Positions 17,369 to 25,705 of a stretch of DNA of 64,000 bases are shown here, one piece after another. The notes below the pieces were generated by a model, which saw only the letters and a program-made list of their open reading frames with translations, searched no databases and had not been told where the DNA came from. Origin of the DNA: Segatella buccae ATCC 33574 (lineage in GTDB: Bacteria; Bacteroidota; Bacteroidia; Bacteroidales; Bacteroidaceae). Position numbers and translations under genes: made by a program. The stretch covers positions 1,776,598 through 1,840,597 of the forward strand of contig NZ_GL586311.1 of assembly GCF_000184945.1 (NCBI RefSeq), written 5' to 3'. How positions within the stretch are numbered: position 1 is the first letter of the stretch; every line of letters begins with the position of its first letter.

Positions 17369-18523
17369 ATGGAAGATAGAAAAATTCGTGTGGCGATTAC
17401 ACACGGCGATACCAATGGTGTCGGATATGAACTGATTTTTAAGACTTTTGCCGAGCCCGAGATGCTGGAACTTTGTACGCCCATCATCTATGGGTCGCCC
17501 AAAGTGGCGGCCTACCACCGCAAGGCACTCGACTTGCAGGCCAACTTCTCTATTGTCAATTCGGCCGAAGAGGTGCGCGACGGGCGCATCAATTTGTTGA
17601 CCGCCGTGGAGGAAGAGGTGAAGGTGGAACTGGGAATGCCCACCCCGGAGTCGGGCGACGCTGCGCTGAAAGCACTCGACAAGGCAATGACCGACTATCG
17701 GGAAGGACTCTTCGACGTGCTGGTGACCGCTCCGGTGAATCGTGACAATATGAAGGTGAACGGTTTTCCATTCTCGGGGCACACCCGCTACATTGAGGCC
17801 AGCGTGGGGGAGGGACAGAAAGCCCTCACCGTCTATGTAAACGACCACTTGCGGTTGGCTTTTGCCACGGCCGGTATGCCGCTCAAGAGTGTGGCTCAGG
17901 CACTCAACAAAGACGATCTCGTGGGTAAGGTCAAACTGCTGTACAAGACGGTGAGGCGCGATTTCAACATCTCCAATCCGCGCATTGCCGTGTTGGCACT
18001 CAATCCCGCTTCGGCAGGCAAGGCCGCCGATGAGGAGGAGCAGGTCATCGCACCGGCCATCGAGGAGTTGGCCAAGAGTGGGGTGGAGGCTTTCGGGCCA
18101 TACGCCGCCGACGAATTCTTCGGCAACGGAGACTTCGAACATTTCGATGCCGTGCTCGCCATGTACTATGATCAGGCCATGCCGGCCTTCAAGTCGCTCT
18201 CGGTGGAGCATGAGAATGTCTTCACCGCCGGCCTACCTCTCATCCGAACGGCTGCCTGCGAAGGTGTGGACTACGAACTTACCGGGCGCGGCGTGACCGA
18301 TGAGGGTTCGTTCCGCCATGCCGTCTATCTGGCCATCGACACCTTCCGCTATCGCGAAAACTATGATCTTCCGCTTGGCGACCCGCTCAAAAAACTCTAT
18401 CACGAGCGGCGGGACGAGAGCGAGAAGGTGCGCTTTGCCATCCCCAAGAAGCACTCGGGGCAGCCTTTCCAGCCACGCCGCGCGGAGGGGCAGCCCAAGC
18501 AGGAGGTGCCTAAGAAGGAATGA
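17369..18523 (+). CDS. pdxA: 4-hydroxythreonine-4-phosphate dehydrogenase
   Basis: NAD-dependent, metal-binding dehydrogenase in the DXP-dependent pyridoxal 5'-phosphate pathway; its product feeds PdxJ. The 384 residues are longer than E. coli PdxA (329), mostly through a charged C-terminal tail (about 345-384, KKHSGQPFQPRRAEGQPK). Motifs: ITHGDTNGVGYELIFK at the start, TAPVNRDNMK (about 127-136), the metal-binding FSGHTRYIEA, and MYYDQAMPAFK. The stop overlaps the start of the next gene by four bases (ATGA), which indicates translational coupling with a membrane protein of unrelated function. Confidence 0.94.
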   Translation: MEDRKIRVAITHGDTNGVGYELIFKTFAEPEMLELCTPIIYGSPKVAAYHRKALDLQANFSIVNSAEEVRDGRINLLTAVEEEVKVELGMPTPESGDAALKALDKAMTDYREGLFDVLVTAPVNRDNMKVNGFPFSGHTRYIEASVGEGQKALTVYVNDHLRLAFATAGMPLKSVAQALNKDDLVGKVKLLYKTVRRDFNISNPRIAVLALNPASAGKAADEEEQVIAPAIEELAKSGVEAFGPYAADEFFGNGDFEHFDAVLAMYYDQAMPAFKSLSVEHENVFTAGLPLIRTAACEGVDYELTGRGVTDEGSFRHAVYLAIDTFRYRENYDLPLGDPLKKLYHERRDESEKVRFAIPKKHSGQPFQPRRAEGQPKQEVPKKE

Positions 18524-19539
18524 AGAAAAAGTATCAGAACGCCTTTTTTGTTTTTGGCGTAGTCATTCTCGTCGTCATGGTCATGCAACTGAACTTCGGC
18601 GAGGTGTGGAACGGACTGCAAAGAGCCGGCTACTGGTTCTTTGCAGTTGTCGGCTTATGGGCTTTTCTGTACATCTTCAATACTTCGGCATGGCTGGTCA
18701 TCATTCGCAGTCAGGAGCGGCGGCAGGAGGTTTCTCGACGGGTGAAGATACCCTTCTGGTGGCTTTATAAGACCACCGTTTCGGGCTTTGCCCTCAACTA
18801 TGCCACACCGGGCGGACTGATGGGGGGCGAACCCTACCGCGTGATGTCGCTTACGCCCCTGATTGGGGCCGAGCGGGCCACCTCATCGGTGGTGCTCTAT
18901 GCCATGACCCACATTTTCAGCCATTTCTGGTTCTGGTTGGCATCGATATTCCTTTATCTCTTAGTCCACACCCCTGACTTCCTCACGGCTTGCATCCTTG
19001 CTGCCTCACTGGCCTTTTGTCTGTTGGGCATCTGGTTTTTCATGGTGGGCTATCGCAAGGGGCTGGCTTTCCGGTCAGTCCGTTTGTTGAGTTATGTGCC
19101 CTTGCTGAAGCGGTGGGCCAAACCTTTTATTGACAGCCATCATGCCCAGCTTGATGAGGTAGACCGCCAGATTGCAGCCCTGCATCGTCAGAATCCGCGC
19201 ACATTTCTGTTGGCTGTGGCATTGGAATTCGGTTGCAGAGTGGCCTCGGCTTTGGAGATCTATTTCATCCTGCTGGTGCTGATGCCGAGTGTGAACTATG
19301 TCGACTGCATTCTCATCCTCGCTTTCACCTCGCTGTTGGCCAACCTGTTGTTTTTCATGCCCCTGCAGTTGGGAGGTCGCGAGAGTGGTTTCCTGATCTC
19401 TGTCACCGGGCTGGCCATGAGTGTCAATGCCGGTATTCTCGTGGCACTCCTTGTGAGGTTGCGTGAACTCATCTGGGTGGCGGTAGGCTTGTTGTTGATG
19501 AAAGTGGGGCGGAAGCAGCAACACAAACGTGGGGAATAA
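18520..19539 (+). CDS. Flippase-like integral membrane protein (UPF0104/YbhN family)
   Basis: A 339-residue polytopic inner-membrane protein with about eight hydrophobic segments. It resembles the membrane domain of lysylphosphatidylglycerol synthase/flippase MprF (the LPG_synthase_TM or UPF0104 family). Supporting motifs are ALNYATPGGLMGGEPYR near 88-104 and PLQLGGRESGFLI near 283-295, both typical of the family. No LPG synthase catalytic domain is present, so it is more likely a lipid flippase-type or regulatory membrane protein than a synthase. It overlaps pdxA by four bases. Function in the cell is not known. Confidence 0.82.
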   Translation: MKKKYQNAFFVFGVVILVVMVMQLNFGEVWNGLQRAGYWFFAVVGLWAFLYIFNTSAWLVIIRSQERRQEVSRRVKIPFWWLYKTTVSGFALNYATPGGLMGGEPYRVMSLTPLIGAERATSSVVLYAMTHIFSHFWFWLASIFLYLLVHTPDFLTACILAASLAFCLLGIWFFMVGYRKGLAFRSVRLLSYVPLLKRWAKPFIDSHHAQLDEVDRQIAALHRQNPRTFLLAVALEFGCRVASALEIYFILLVLMPSVNYVDCILILAFTSLLANLLFFMPLQLGGRESGFLISVTGLAMSVNAGILVALLVRLRELIWVAVGLLLMKVGRKQQHKRGE

Positions 19540-19592
19540 CCTATAAAAGATTAAAAAACGTGCCATAATTGCAGATTCTCAAATAAAATGTG

Positions 19593-19600
19593 TAATTTTG
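19593..19600 (+). promoter_or_regulatory. -7 box of the sigma-54 activator operon
   Basis: TAATTTTG, eight bases before the ATG at 19609, with ATTG at 19568-19571 as a possible -33 box (21-base spacer). It implies a very short leader. Confidence 0.4.
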
Positions 19601-19608
19601 TCAGCTAA

Positions 19609-20874
19609 ATGAACACATCGGAACTTCAAAAGACCAAGCAAAGATATAACATCGTCGGCAATAGCGACGGATTGAATCATGCGCTCGATGTCGCCTTGCA
19701 GGTGGCACCCACCGACCTCAGTGTGCTTATCATCGGGGAGAGTGGTGTGGGTAAGGAAATCATTCCACGCGTCATCCATGACAATTCACCGCGCCGTCGC
19801 GAGAAGTATTTTGCCATCAACTGTGGTTCCATTCCCGAGGGAACGATCGACAGTGAACTGTTTGGCCACGAGAAAGGTTCGTTCACCGGTGCCATCGGAG
19901 AGAGCGAAGGCTATTTCGGTGTGGCCAACAAGGGTACGATTTTCCTTGATGAAGTGGGAGAACTGCCGATGGCCACGCAGGCCCGTTTGTTGCGTGTGCT
20001 GGAGACGGGCGAATACATCCGTGTGGGCGGACAGGAAATCAGGAAGACCGATGTGCGCATTGTGGCTGCCACCAATGTCAACATGCGCAAGGCCATCAGC
20101 GAGGGGCGTTTCCGCGAGGATCTCTTCTATCGCCTTAACACCATTCCCGTGCAGATGCCGCCGCTGCGCGACCGTGGGGAAGACATCATTTTGCTGTTCC
20201 GGCTTTTTGCCATGCAGATGGCCGAGAAATACCGCCTGCCGAAGATTACGCTTACAGACGACGCGAAGCTGGTGATGCTGAAATACAAATGGCCGGGTAA
20301 TGTGCGGCAGCTCAAGAATATCACGGAGCAGATGTCGGTGCTGTGCAGAAACCGGGAAATCGACCGGGAAGAGCTTTTGCAGTTTATTCCGCAAGACAGT
20401 GAGAGCACCCAGTTGGCCACCATCGCACAACCGGGTGAGCATTCATACGAGAGCGAACGGGAGATACTCTACAAGATACTCTACGAGTTGAGAGGCAATG
20501 TGAGCGACTTGCGACGGGACATGAGTTCTTTGCGCAAGCAACTTGACGAGGCGAGGGGGCTGAACGGAGCCGTAGGTTTTGGTGCTGCCATGCCCGCATC
20601 TCGGTCTGTAACTGATGCCACGCTTCCGGTCCATCAGTCATCTATCAACCCTTCCGGCACTATCGGGCAGTCGGCCGGCGGCATGATTGAAGATGCCATT
20701 GCTGAGGAAATCAATGAGCCGGAGAGTCTAAACCTCAACGACTTAGGACGTCAAATGGTGGAAAAGGCCCTTGAGCGTAATGGCGGCAACCGCAAGAAGG
20801 CCGCACAGGAGCTGGGCATTTCCGACCGGACGCTCTACCGACGTCTCAAACAGTATGGACTGGAGAAAAACTGA
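19609..20874 (+). CDS. Sigma-54-dependent transcriptional activator (AAA+ and Fis HTH)
   Basis: Bacterial enhancer-binding protein of 421 residues. The AAA+ domain starts almost at the N-terminus: Walker A GESGVGKE (43-50), the sigma-54 contact loop GSFTGA (90-95; usual form GAFTGA), and Walker B IFLDEVGEL (111-119). No receiver, GAF or PAS sensor domain precedes it. A poorly conserved linker (about 265-370) leads to a Fis-type helix-turn-helix, RNGGNRKKAAQELGISDRTL (about 388-407). It heads a tight cluster with lptE, a TPR gene and secG (gaps 4, 15 and 5 bases). Target genes are unknown. Lack of a sensor suggests control by expression or by a partner. Confidence 0.92.
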   Translation: MNTSELQKTKQRYNIVGNSDGLNHALDVALQVAPTDLSVLIIGESGVGKEIIPRVIHDNSPRRREKYFAINCGSIPEGTIDSELFGHEKGSFTGAIGESEGYFGVANKGTIFLDEVGELPMATQARLLRVLETGEYIRVGGQEIRKTDVRIVAATNVNMRKAISEGRFREDLFYRLNTIPVQMPPLRDRGEDIILLFRLFAMQMAEKYRLPKITLTDDAKLVMLKYKWPGNVRQLKNITEQMSVLCRNREIDREELLQFIPQDSESTQLATIAQPGEHSYESEREILYKILYELRGNVSDLRRDMSSLRKQLDEARGLNGAVGFGAAMPASRSVTDATLPVHQSSINPSGTIGQSAGGMIEDAIAEEINEPESLNLNDLGRQMVEKALERNGGNRKKAAQELGISDRTLYRRLKQYGLEKN

Positions 20875-20878
20875 ACGT

Positions 20879-21379
20879 ATGAAGAAATACCTCTTCCTGT
20901 TATCCGTGATTGTATTGACAGCTTGCAGTGTGTCTTACAAGTTCAATGGTGCGAGCATAGACTATACGAAGACCAAGACCATTCAGATAGTCGACTTCCC
21001 CATACGTTCCAATTATGTGTGGGGACCGATGGGGCCAATGTTCAACAATGCACTGAAGGATGAATACGCCAACCATACCAAGCTGATACAGGTGAAACGC
21101 AACGGCGACCTGAAATTGGAGGGTGAAATTACGCAATATTCGCAGCGTAACAAGGCGGTGTCGAGTGAGGGACATTCTAATATGACCGAACTTTCTATCA
21201 CCGTGAACGTGCGATTCACCAACAATGCCAATCATAATGAAGACTTTGAGCGGCAATTCACATCAAGCAAGTCATACGAGACGACTCTAAGCCTTAATTC
21301 TGTGCAGGAACAGCTCGTGAGACAGATGGTGGAGGACTTGGTGGATCAGATATTCAATGCAACGGTGGCTAACTGGTAA
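20879..21379 (+). CDS. lptE: LptE-like LPS-assembly lipoprotein
   Basis: A 166-residue predicted outer-membrane lipoprotein. The signal peptide MKKYLFLLSVIVLTAC ends at lipobox Cys16. The mature part (SYKFNGASIDYTKTKTIQIV, then LEGEITQYSQRNKAVS and FTNNANHNEDFERQF) matches the Bacteroidetes LptE family, which plugs LptD and helps insert LPS in the outer leaflet. The frame is open further upstream inside the preceding gene; the ATG at 20879, four bases after that gene's stop, gives the proper signal peptide. Position before secG is a recurrent arrangement in Bacteroidales. Confidence 0.87.
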   Translation: MKKYLFLLSVIVLTACSVSYKFNGASIDYTKTKTIQIVDFPIRSNYVWGPMGPMFNNALKDEYANHTKLIQVKRNGDLKLEGEITQYSQRNKAVSSEGHSNMTELSITVNVRFTNNANHNEDFERQFTSSKSYETTLSLNSVQEQLVRQMVEDLVDQIFNATVANW

Positions 21380-21394
21380 AACTGAAAGTATAAA

Positions 21395-22147
21395 ATGGAA
21401 CTGACGCAGTTGATTAAACATCCGGAGATGATGGACAAGGAGACGCTCTACGATCTCCGGAGTCTTCTTGCGCTCTATCCATATTATCAGACGGCCCGAC
21501 TGCTGATGTTGCAGAATCTCTATTTGCTTCATGATCCGTCATTTGACGAAGAGTTGCGGCGGGCGGCCATTTACATTACCGATAGGAAAGTCATCTTCCA
21601 ACTCGTGGAGGCGGCCCATTATAAGGTCAGGCAGATCAGAAAACAGCCTATCCAACCGGCTTCTGCCCAGGATAAGGGCAGTCGTACGGTGGCGCTTATC
21701 GACAACTTCTTGGAGTCTATTCCTGCCGAGGAGGAGGGGAAGAACAATAGGCGCAGGCCGACACCGGCCGATGCTGCGGTAGACTATGTGTCCTATTTGC
21801 TTGAGACCGAGAGCGAGGAGGAGAAGGCGGCTGCTGTAAACACGCCGCAAATGAAAGGACAGGCACTCATTGACGATTTCATTAACAACGAGGGGGGCAG
21901 TTTCACTTTACAGGAGATCCCTGAATATTTGCCCACGTTAGAGGATTTGGATAATCAGGAAAAAAGCGAGGGTGAGGAGAATTATTTTACCGAAACGCTC
22001 GCTCGCATCTATATAAAACAAGGTAGATATGAAAAGGCATTTGAAATAATTCAGCGTTTAAATTTGAATTATCCACAAAAAAATGCTTACTTTGCAGACC
22101 AGATGCGCTTTTTGGAGAAATTGATTATAAATAATAAAAATAAATAA
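21395..22147 (+). CDS. TPR-containing protein of the lptE-secG cluster
   Basis: A 250-residue soluble protein without signal peptide. The N-terminal part (about 1-80) is helical: LIKHPEMMDKETLYDLRSLL, then YPYYQTARLLMLQNLYLL. A low-complexity acidic middle contains several Glu-rich runs. The C-terminus has a tetratricopeptide-like pair ETLARIYIKQGRYEKAFEI and IQRLNLNYPQKNAYFADQM. It is 15 bases after lptE and five before secG. Its conserved position suggests a link to envelope protein export or assembly, but no function is established. Confidence 0.78.
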   Translation: MELTQLIKHPEMMDKETLYDLRSLLALYPYYQTARLLMLQNLYLLHDPSFDEELRRAAIYITDRKVIFQLVEAAHYKVRQIRKQPIQPASAQDKGSRTVALIDNFLESIPAEEEGKNNRRRPTPADAAVDYVSYLLETESEEEKAAAVNTPQMKGQALIDDFINNEGGSFTLQEIPEYLPTLEDLDNQEKSEGEENYFTETLARIYIKQGRYEKAFEIIQRLNLNYPQKNAYFADQMRFLEKLIINNKNK

Positions 22148-22152
22148 TTAAA

Positions 22153-22539
22153 ATGTACACACTTTTAGTAACCGTAATCGTATTGGTGTCCTTTCTGATG
22201 ATTGGCATCGTACTCGTACAGGAATCAAAGGGAGGTGGTCTTGCTTCCAACTTCCAGTCTGCCAACCAGTTGTTTGGGGTTCGCACGGCCCACAACGGCG
22301 TAGAGAAAATCACATGGGCTCTCGCCGTTCTGATGGTCGTAATCAGTGTGGCCTGCGCCTATGTTGCCCCCGTCGCAAAGAGTGACGGCAGTGTGATGGA
22401 AGGTGCCACCACAGAGCAGACGGCTACACCTGCCATGCCGGGCGCAAGCAATGACGCTGCTGCCGGAGCGCAGAAGGCAGCCCCTGCTGCAACTCAAGCC
22501 CCTGCCGCTCCGAAAGTTCCGGCTTCTCCTGCTAAATAA
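22153..22539 (+). CDS. secG: Preprotein translocase subunit SecG
   Basis: Small inner-membrane subunit of the SecYEG channel. The 128 residues have two membrane helices (about 2-22 and 54-74) joined by the conserved loop QESKGGGLASNFQSANQLFG, which is the family signature. The C-terminal 45 residues are rich in Ala and Pro and low in complexity, longer than in E. coli SecG (110 residues) but common in Bacteroidales. It is the last gene of the cluster; the tRNA-His promoter follows about 25 bases later. Confidence 0.93.
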   Translation: MYTLLVTVIVLVSFLMIGIVLVQESKGGGLASNFQSANQLFGVRTAHNGVEKITWALAVLMVVISVACAYVAPVAKSDGSVMEGATTEQTATPAMPGASNDAAAGAQKAAPAATQAPAAPKVPASPAK

Positions 22540-22562
22540 TTAGGAAAAAAGATTGGGATTTG

Positions 22563-22594
22563 TTTGGATATTCCAGATAAATCCCGTACCTTTG
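22563..22594 (+). promoter_or_regulatory. Promoter of tRNA-His
   Basis: TTTG (22563-22566), a 20-base spacer and TACCTTTG (22587-22594): an exact Bacteroidetes promoter, 37 bases upstream of the tRNA. Confidence 0.75.
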
Positions 22595-22630
22595 CACTCG
22601 CTTTCGAAAAGCTTCGATAAGACACCAGAT

Positions 22631-22705
22631 GGTGCCCGTAGTTCAGTTGGTTAGAGCGTCAGATTGTGGTTCTGAATGTCGTGGGTTCGAATCCCACCGG
22701 GCACC
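22631..22705 (+). tRNA. tRNA-His (anticodon GTG)
   Basis: The acceptor arms GTGCCCG and CGGGCAC pair over seven bases, with the extra G(-1) at 22631 opposite C73 that is specific to tRNA-His. The D arm contains AGTTGGTTAGAGC. The anticodon stem TCAGA/TCTGA holds loop TTGTGGT with anticodon GTG. The T arm is GTGGG TTCGAAT CCCAC. CCA is not encoded. Confidence 0.97.
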
Positions 22706-22715
22706 CTCTAAGAAG

Positions 22716-22757
22716 CAAGCGGAAATCCTATAAACAAAAGGTTTCCGCTTGTTTCTT
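22716..22757 (+). terminator. Terminator of tRNA-His
   Basis: CAAGCGGAAA (22716-22725) pairs with TTTCCGCTTG (22742-22751) and is followed by TTTCTTG. Confidence 0.75.
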
Positions 22758-22866
22758 GTTTATACCACTATGCACGATGGCTTGTGGTTTATCTAAAGTT
22801 TGAAAGTTAGAAGCCAAATGGTGGGCAGATATTGACCGAAAACAGTTATGGCTATGTTTTAACCGG

Positions 22867-22914
22867 CTCGGGGGATATTGTCGGACTCTCGACAATATCC
22901 CCCGAGTCTTTATA
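22867..22914. terminator. Strong hairpin downstream of aguB
   Basis: The 16-base arms CTCGGGGGATATTGTC (22867-22882) and GACAATATCCCCCGAG (22891-22906) are perfectly complementary with an 8-base loop. On the plus strand TCTTTATATT follows. It lies 20 bases beyond the aguB stop (minus strand); it most likely ends aguB transcription, and perhaps also read-through from the tRNA side. Confidence 0.6.
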
Positions 22915-22925
22915 TTGGCCACCGC

Positions 22926-23813
22926 TTAATCGATGAAACGGCGGGTGATGTCAGTGTATTCTTCTATGCGTCGGTCACGCAGGAACGGCCACCAACGGCG
23001 CACTTGCTCGCTATGGGCAAGGTCAACATTGACAACGGCACTCTCTTCCTCGCTATCTCCCGAACGGAAAAGAAACTCGCCCTGTGGTCCTACCACCATA
23101 CTGCTGCCCCAAAACTGTATGCCGTTGGTTTGGCCGCTGGGATCCGGTTCGAAGCCCACACGGTTGACGGAAATCACCGGCAGCCCGTTGGCCACGGCAT
23201 GACCACGCTGCACGGTGGTCCATGCGTCACGTTGTCGCTGCTGTTCGTCGGGCGCATCGCTGCTTTCATAACCGATAGCTGTGGGGTAGATAAGCAACTC
23301 CGCACCTTGCAATGCCATCAGACGGGCAGCTTCCGGATACCATTGATCCCAGCAAACGAGCACGCCAAGTTTGCCCACAGAGGTTTGTATTGGCTGAAAA
23401 CCGAGGTCTCCGGGGGTAAAATAGAACTTCTCATAGTAGGCAGGGTCATCGGGAATGTGCATCTTGCGATAGATGCCGGCAATGGTGCCGTCGCGCTCCA
23501 TCACCACTGCCGTGTTGTGGTAAAGCCCCGGTGCGCGGCGTTCGAAGAGCGACGTGACAATCACCACATTGAGTTGTTTGGCCAGTTGGCCGTAAAAGTC
23601 AGTCGAAGGCCCGGGGACAGGCTCTGCCAAATCGAAGTTGTCAACACTCTCCACTTGGCAGAAATAGAGCGAGTTGTGCAGTTCTTGCAGCACGATAAGT
23701 TCTGCACCGCGTTGGGCAAGGCTGGTGATGCCGTCGGCCAATCGGCGCATGTTGTCGCCTCGGTCTGCCACGTTGTGTTGTTGTAAGATTCCTATTTTCA
23801 GTTCTTTTGCCAT
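22926..23813 (-). CDS. aguB: N-carbamoylputrescine amidase
   Basis: Nitrilase-family hydrolase that turns N-carbamoylputrescine into putrescine, CO2 and ammonia, the last step of the agmatine route to polyamines. The 295 residues start at MAKELKIGILQQ; the frame is open 24 codons upstream but that part is unlike the family. The catalytic triad is visible: Glu in IVLQELHNS, Lys in IYRKMHIPDDPAYYEKFYF and Cys in GVLVCWDQWYPEAARL. EKFYFTPGDLGF is typical of AguB. The gene is 61 bases downstream of aguA on the same strand, so both steps of the pathway are encoded together. Confidence 0.94.
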   Translation of the reverse strand: MAKELKIGILQQHNVADRGDNMRRLADGITSLAQRGAELIVLQELHNSLYFCQVESVDNFDLAEPVPGPSTDFYGQLAKQLNVVIVTSLFERRAPGLYHNTAVVMERDGTIAGIYRKMHIPDDPAYYEKFYFTPGDLGFQPIQTSVGKLGVLVCWDQWYPEAARLMALQGAELLIYPTAIGYESSDAPDEQQRQRDAWTTVQRGHAVANGLPVISVNRVGFEPDPSGQTNGIQFWGSSMVVGPQGEFLFRSGDSEEESAVVNVDLAHSEQVRRWWPFLRDRRIEEYTDITRRFID

Positions 23814-23874
23814 ATCTTGTTGTCTTTGGTGGACGACGCACGTCCTTGTCTTATGATTGATGAATGCTTTACGG

Positions 23875-24957
23875 TTACCCCTCACGAATGACTCCTGCGG
23901 GAAACTGCATGGTCAGACAATGTAGCGAACCGTGCTGACGGATAACCGTCCGGGCATCGACACCGATGATTTCGCGATCGGGGAAAGCCAGTTGGATTTG
24001 CCGGCGGGCCTGCTCATCCTTGTCGGGCTGTGCATAAGTGGGATAGATCACGGCCCCGTTGATGATGAGAAAGTTGGCATAGGTGGCCGGCAAACGCTCG
24101 CCGTCGTCGTAAATGGCATCGGGCAAGGGCAACGGAAGCAGTCTGTACGGGTGTCCACCGGGCGTGCGGAGGGCCTTCAGTTGTTCTTCAAGTGCCTTGA
24201 AGTCGCCAAAATGCTCATCATTCTTATCCTCACACCTTATATATAATAAGGTGTTGGAAGGTGCCACGCGCACGATGGTATCAATATGTCCGTCGGTATC
24301 GTCACCTATGAGACTGCCGTGGTCGAGCCATACGATGCGGTCGGCGCATAGTCGCTGTTTGAGTTGTTTCTCTATTCGGTTGCGGTCGAGAGGCTGGTTG
24401 CGGTGGGGGGCGAGCAGACATTGTGAGGTGGTGAACACCGTGCCGTGCCCGTCGCTCTCAATCGCCCCTCCCTCCAGAACGAAATCGAGGTGGTCTTCCA
24501 TGACCCCTTCAAACGCCCCTTGGCTATAAAGTACACAGTTGATGGCATTGTCTTTGTCAGCTTCAAACTTCTTTCCCCATCCATTGAAACGGAAATCGAG
24601 CAGTTTGGCATCCGACACCGGCTTTTCGCTTTGGGGGCTTCTCAGTAGGGTGACAAATGCATGGTCGCGTGCCCATGTGTCGTTGGTGTCGCAAGTGAAA
24701 TAGAGCAGGTTGGGCTGCATTTCCTCCGGTAGTTCCTTAGCCAACAGTGACTTCACGGCTGCAGTGTCGGGAGAGACGATCACCACCTTCTCTCGGGCGG
24801 CAATGATGCGCGCCATGTCGACGAATGTGGCGGTGATCCGGTCGAGATAAGGCTTCCAGTCGGTCATGTCGTGGGGCCATGTGAGTTGAATGCCGCTTTG
24901 CGGATGCCACTCTGCGGGCAGGAAGTAGTCGTACATCCTTGTTTTATCCATTGTCAT
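23875..24957 (-). CDS. aguA: Agmatine deiminase
   Basis: Hydrolyses agmatine to N-carbamoylputrescine and ammonia; guanidino-group-modifying enzyme superfamily (PPAD fold). The 360 residues begin at or near MTMDKTRMYDYFLPAEW; the second Met (24951) is an equally possible start. Motifs: PAEWHPQSGIQLTWPH, the WARDHAFVT segment, GGAIESDGHGTVF, DTDGHIDTIVRVA with the catalytic acid and His, and the nucleophile cysteine near the end in GSLHCLTMQFPAG. A TAACTTTG box about 95 bases upstream serves the aguA-aguB pair. With aguB it makes putrescine from agmatine; no arginine decarboxylase is in the window. Confidence 0.95.
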   Translation of the reverse strand: MTMDKTRMYDYFLPAEWHPQSGIQLTWPHDMTDWKPYLDRITATFVDMARIIAAREKVVIVSPDTAAVKSLLAKELPEEMQPNLLYFTCDTNDTWARDHAFVTLLRSPQSEKPVSDAKLLDFRFNGWGKKFEADKDNAINCVLYSQGAFEGVMEDHLDFVLEGGAIESDGHGTVFTTSQCLLAPHRNQPLDRNRIEKQLKQRLCADRIVWLDHGSLIGDDTDGHIDTIVRVAPSNTLLYIRCEDKNDEHFGDFKALEEQLKALRTPGGHPYRLLPLPLPDAIYDDGERLPATYANFLIINGAVIYPTYAQPDKDEQARRQIQLAFPDREIIGVDARTVIRQHGSLHCLTMQFPAGVIREG

Positions 24958-25051
24958 TGATGGTTTTATTCCGGTTTCTTATGTGCCGATTCCTCCGCGC
25001 TTTGCAACCGGTCGGTCTGCAAAAGGAGTGGGGAAAGTATAGTTGGTCGGG

Positions 25052-25059
25052 CAAAGTTA
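25052..25059 (-). promoter_or_regulatory. -7 box for aguA-aguB
   Basis: TAACTTTG on the minus strand, giving a leader of about 85-90 bases before the aguA ATG at 24957. Matches TAnnTTTG. Confidence 0.4.
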
Positions 25060-25207
25060 GTGAAAAAGGAGCGAAAACTGCATAAAACGGCTTAATTTTT
25101 AACCCCCATTTCCTTTTATTCTCTCGTCTTCGAGGTGTGTGAGAGCCTTCTGCCAAATCTTGTCCAAGTCCCGCAAACAGGCCTTGACCCATGTCAATCG
25201 GGTTGAT

Positions 25208-25229
25208 AAAGGTCAAAAAGTCGACCTTT
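25208..25229. promoter_or_regulatory. Inverted repeat upstream of the small ORF promoter
   Basis: AAAGGTC (25208-25214) and GACCTTT (25223-25229) are perfect inverted arms with 8 bases between. They end 24 bases before the -33 box of the 31-residue ORF, a position that suits an operator, but 7-base arms could occur by chance. Confidence 0.3.
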
Positions 25230-25253
25230 TAGAGCTAAAAACCGCCCCAAAAA

Positions 25254-25284
25254 GTTGGTAGTTGGCAAAATGGCACTACCTTTG
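25254..25284 (+). promoter_or_regulatory. Promoter of the 31-residue small ORF
   Basis: GTTG (25254-25257), a 19-base spacer and TACCTTTG (25277-25284). Transcription would start about 120 bases before the small ORF ATG. Confidence 0.6.
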
Positions 25285-25411
25285 CATCGAGTAAAGCAAG
25301 AAAGCTCCAAATCGCGAACAGATAAAAGCAAAAAGGATAACAAAGATGTGAAGCGACATCTTGCAGAGTTAAATAATAAAGTATTAGTAGAATTTTAAAG
25401 GTAAAAAGATT

Positions 25412-25507
25412 ATGAAAGAGAGAATGCACAAAATGATGAGACGAGTGAGTTATTATTTGGTCGATATGATTCAGACATACAATTTTGGACGTGTGAATAT
25501 GGCTTAA
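25412..25507 (+). CDS. 31-residue small protein in its own transcription unit
   Basis: An ATG-to-TAA frame of 31 codons starting MKERMHKMMRRVSYY and ending TYNFGRVNMA. It is strongly basic at the start, with an amphipathic-looking middle (YYLVDMIQ). The start is preceded by AAAGGTAAAAAGATT, the same 15 bases that precede the real gene at 38004, which supports translation. A promoter (25254-25284) and a terminator (25531-25570) enclose it with nothing else between. I do not recognise the protein. It could be a small regulatory or membrane-associated peptide, or the unit could be a regulatory RNA with a chance frame. Confidence 0.5.
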   Translation: MKERMHKMMRRVSYYLVDMIQTYNFGRVNMA

Positions 25508-25530
25508 TGCCCTTATCGACTATACAAAAG

Positions 25531-25570
25531 CGGGCCGGAATCCAGCAATGGGTTTCGGCCCGTTTCCTTT
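25531..25570 (+). terminator. Terminator of the small ORF unit
   Basis: CGGGCCG (25531-25537), extended by GAA, pairs with TTTCGGCCCG (25553-25562), followed by TTTCCTTTT. Confidence 0.75.
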
Positions 25571-25705
25571 TCGGGGCAGCAACACCCGTAAATGATGGAA
25601 CAAGACGTTGTGGTAAAAAACGTTAAACGCCTGTGTGCAGCATTCCCGCTCTCACAAATTTTCGCTATCTTTGCACTTTGTAAATATCATAAATAGCTGT
25701 AAAGC

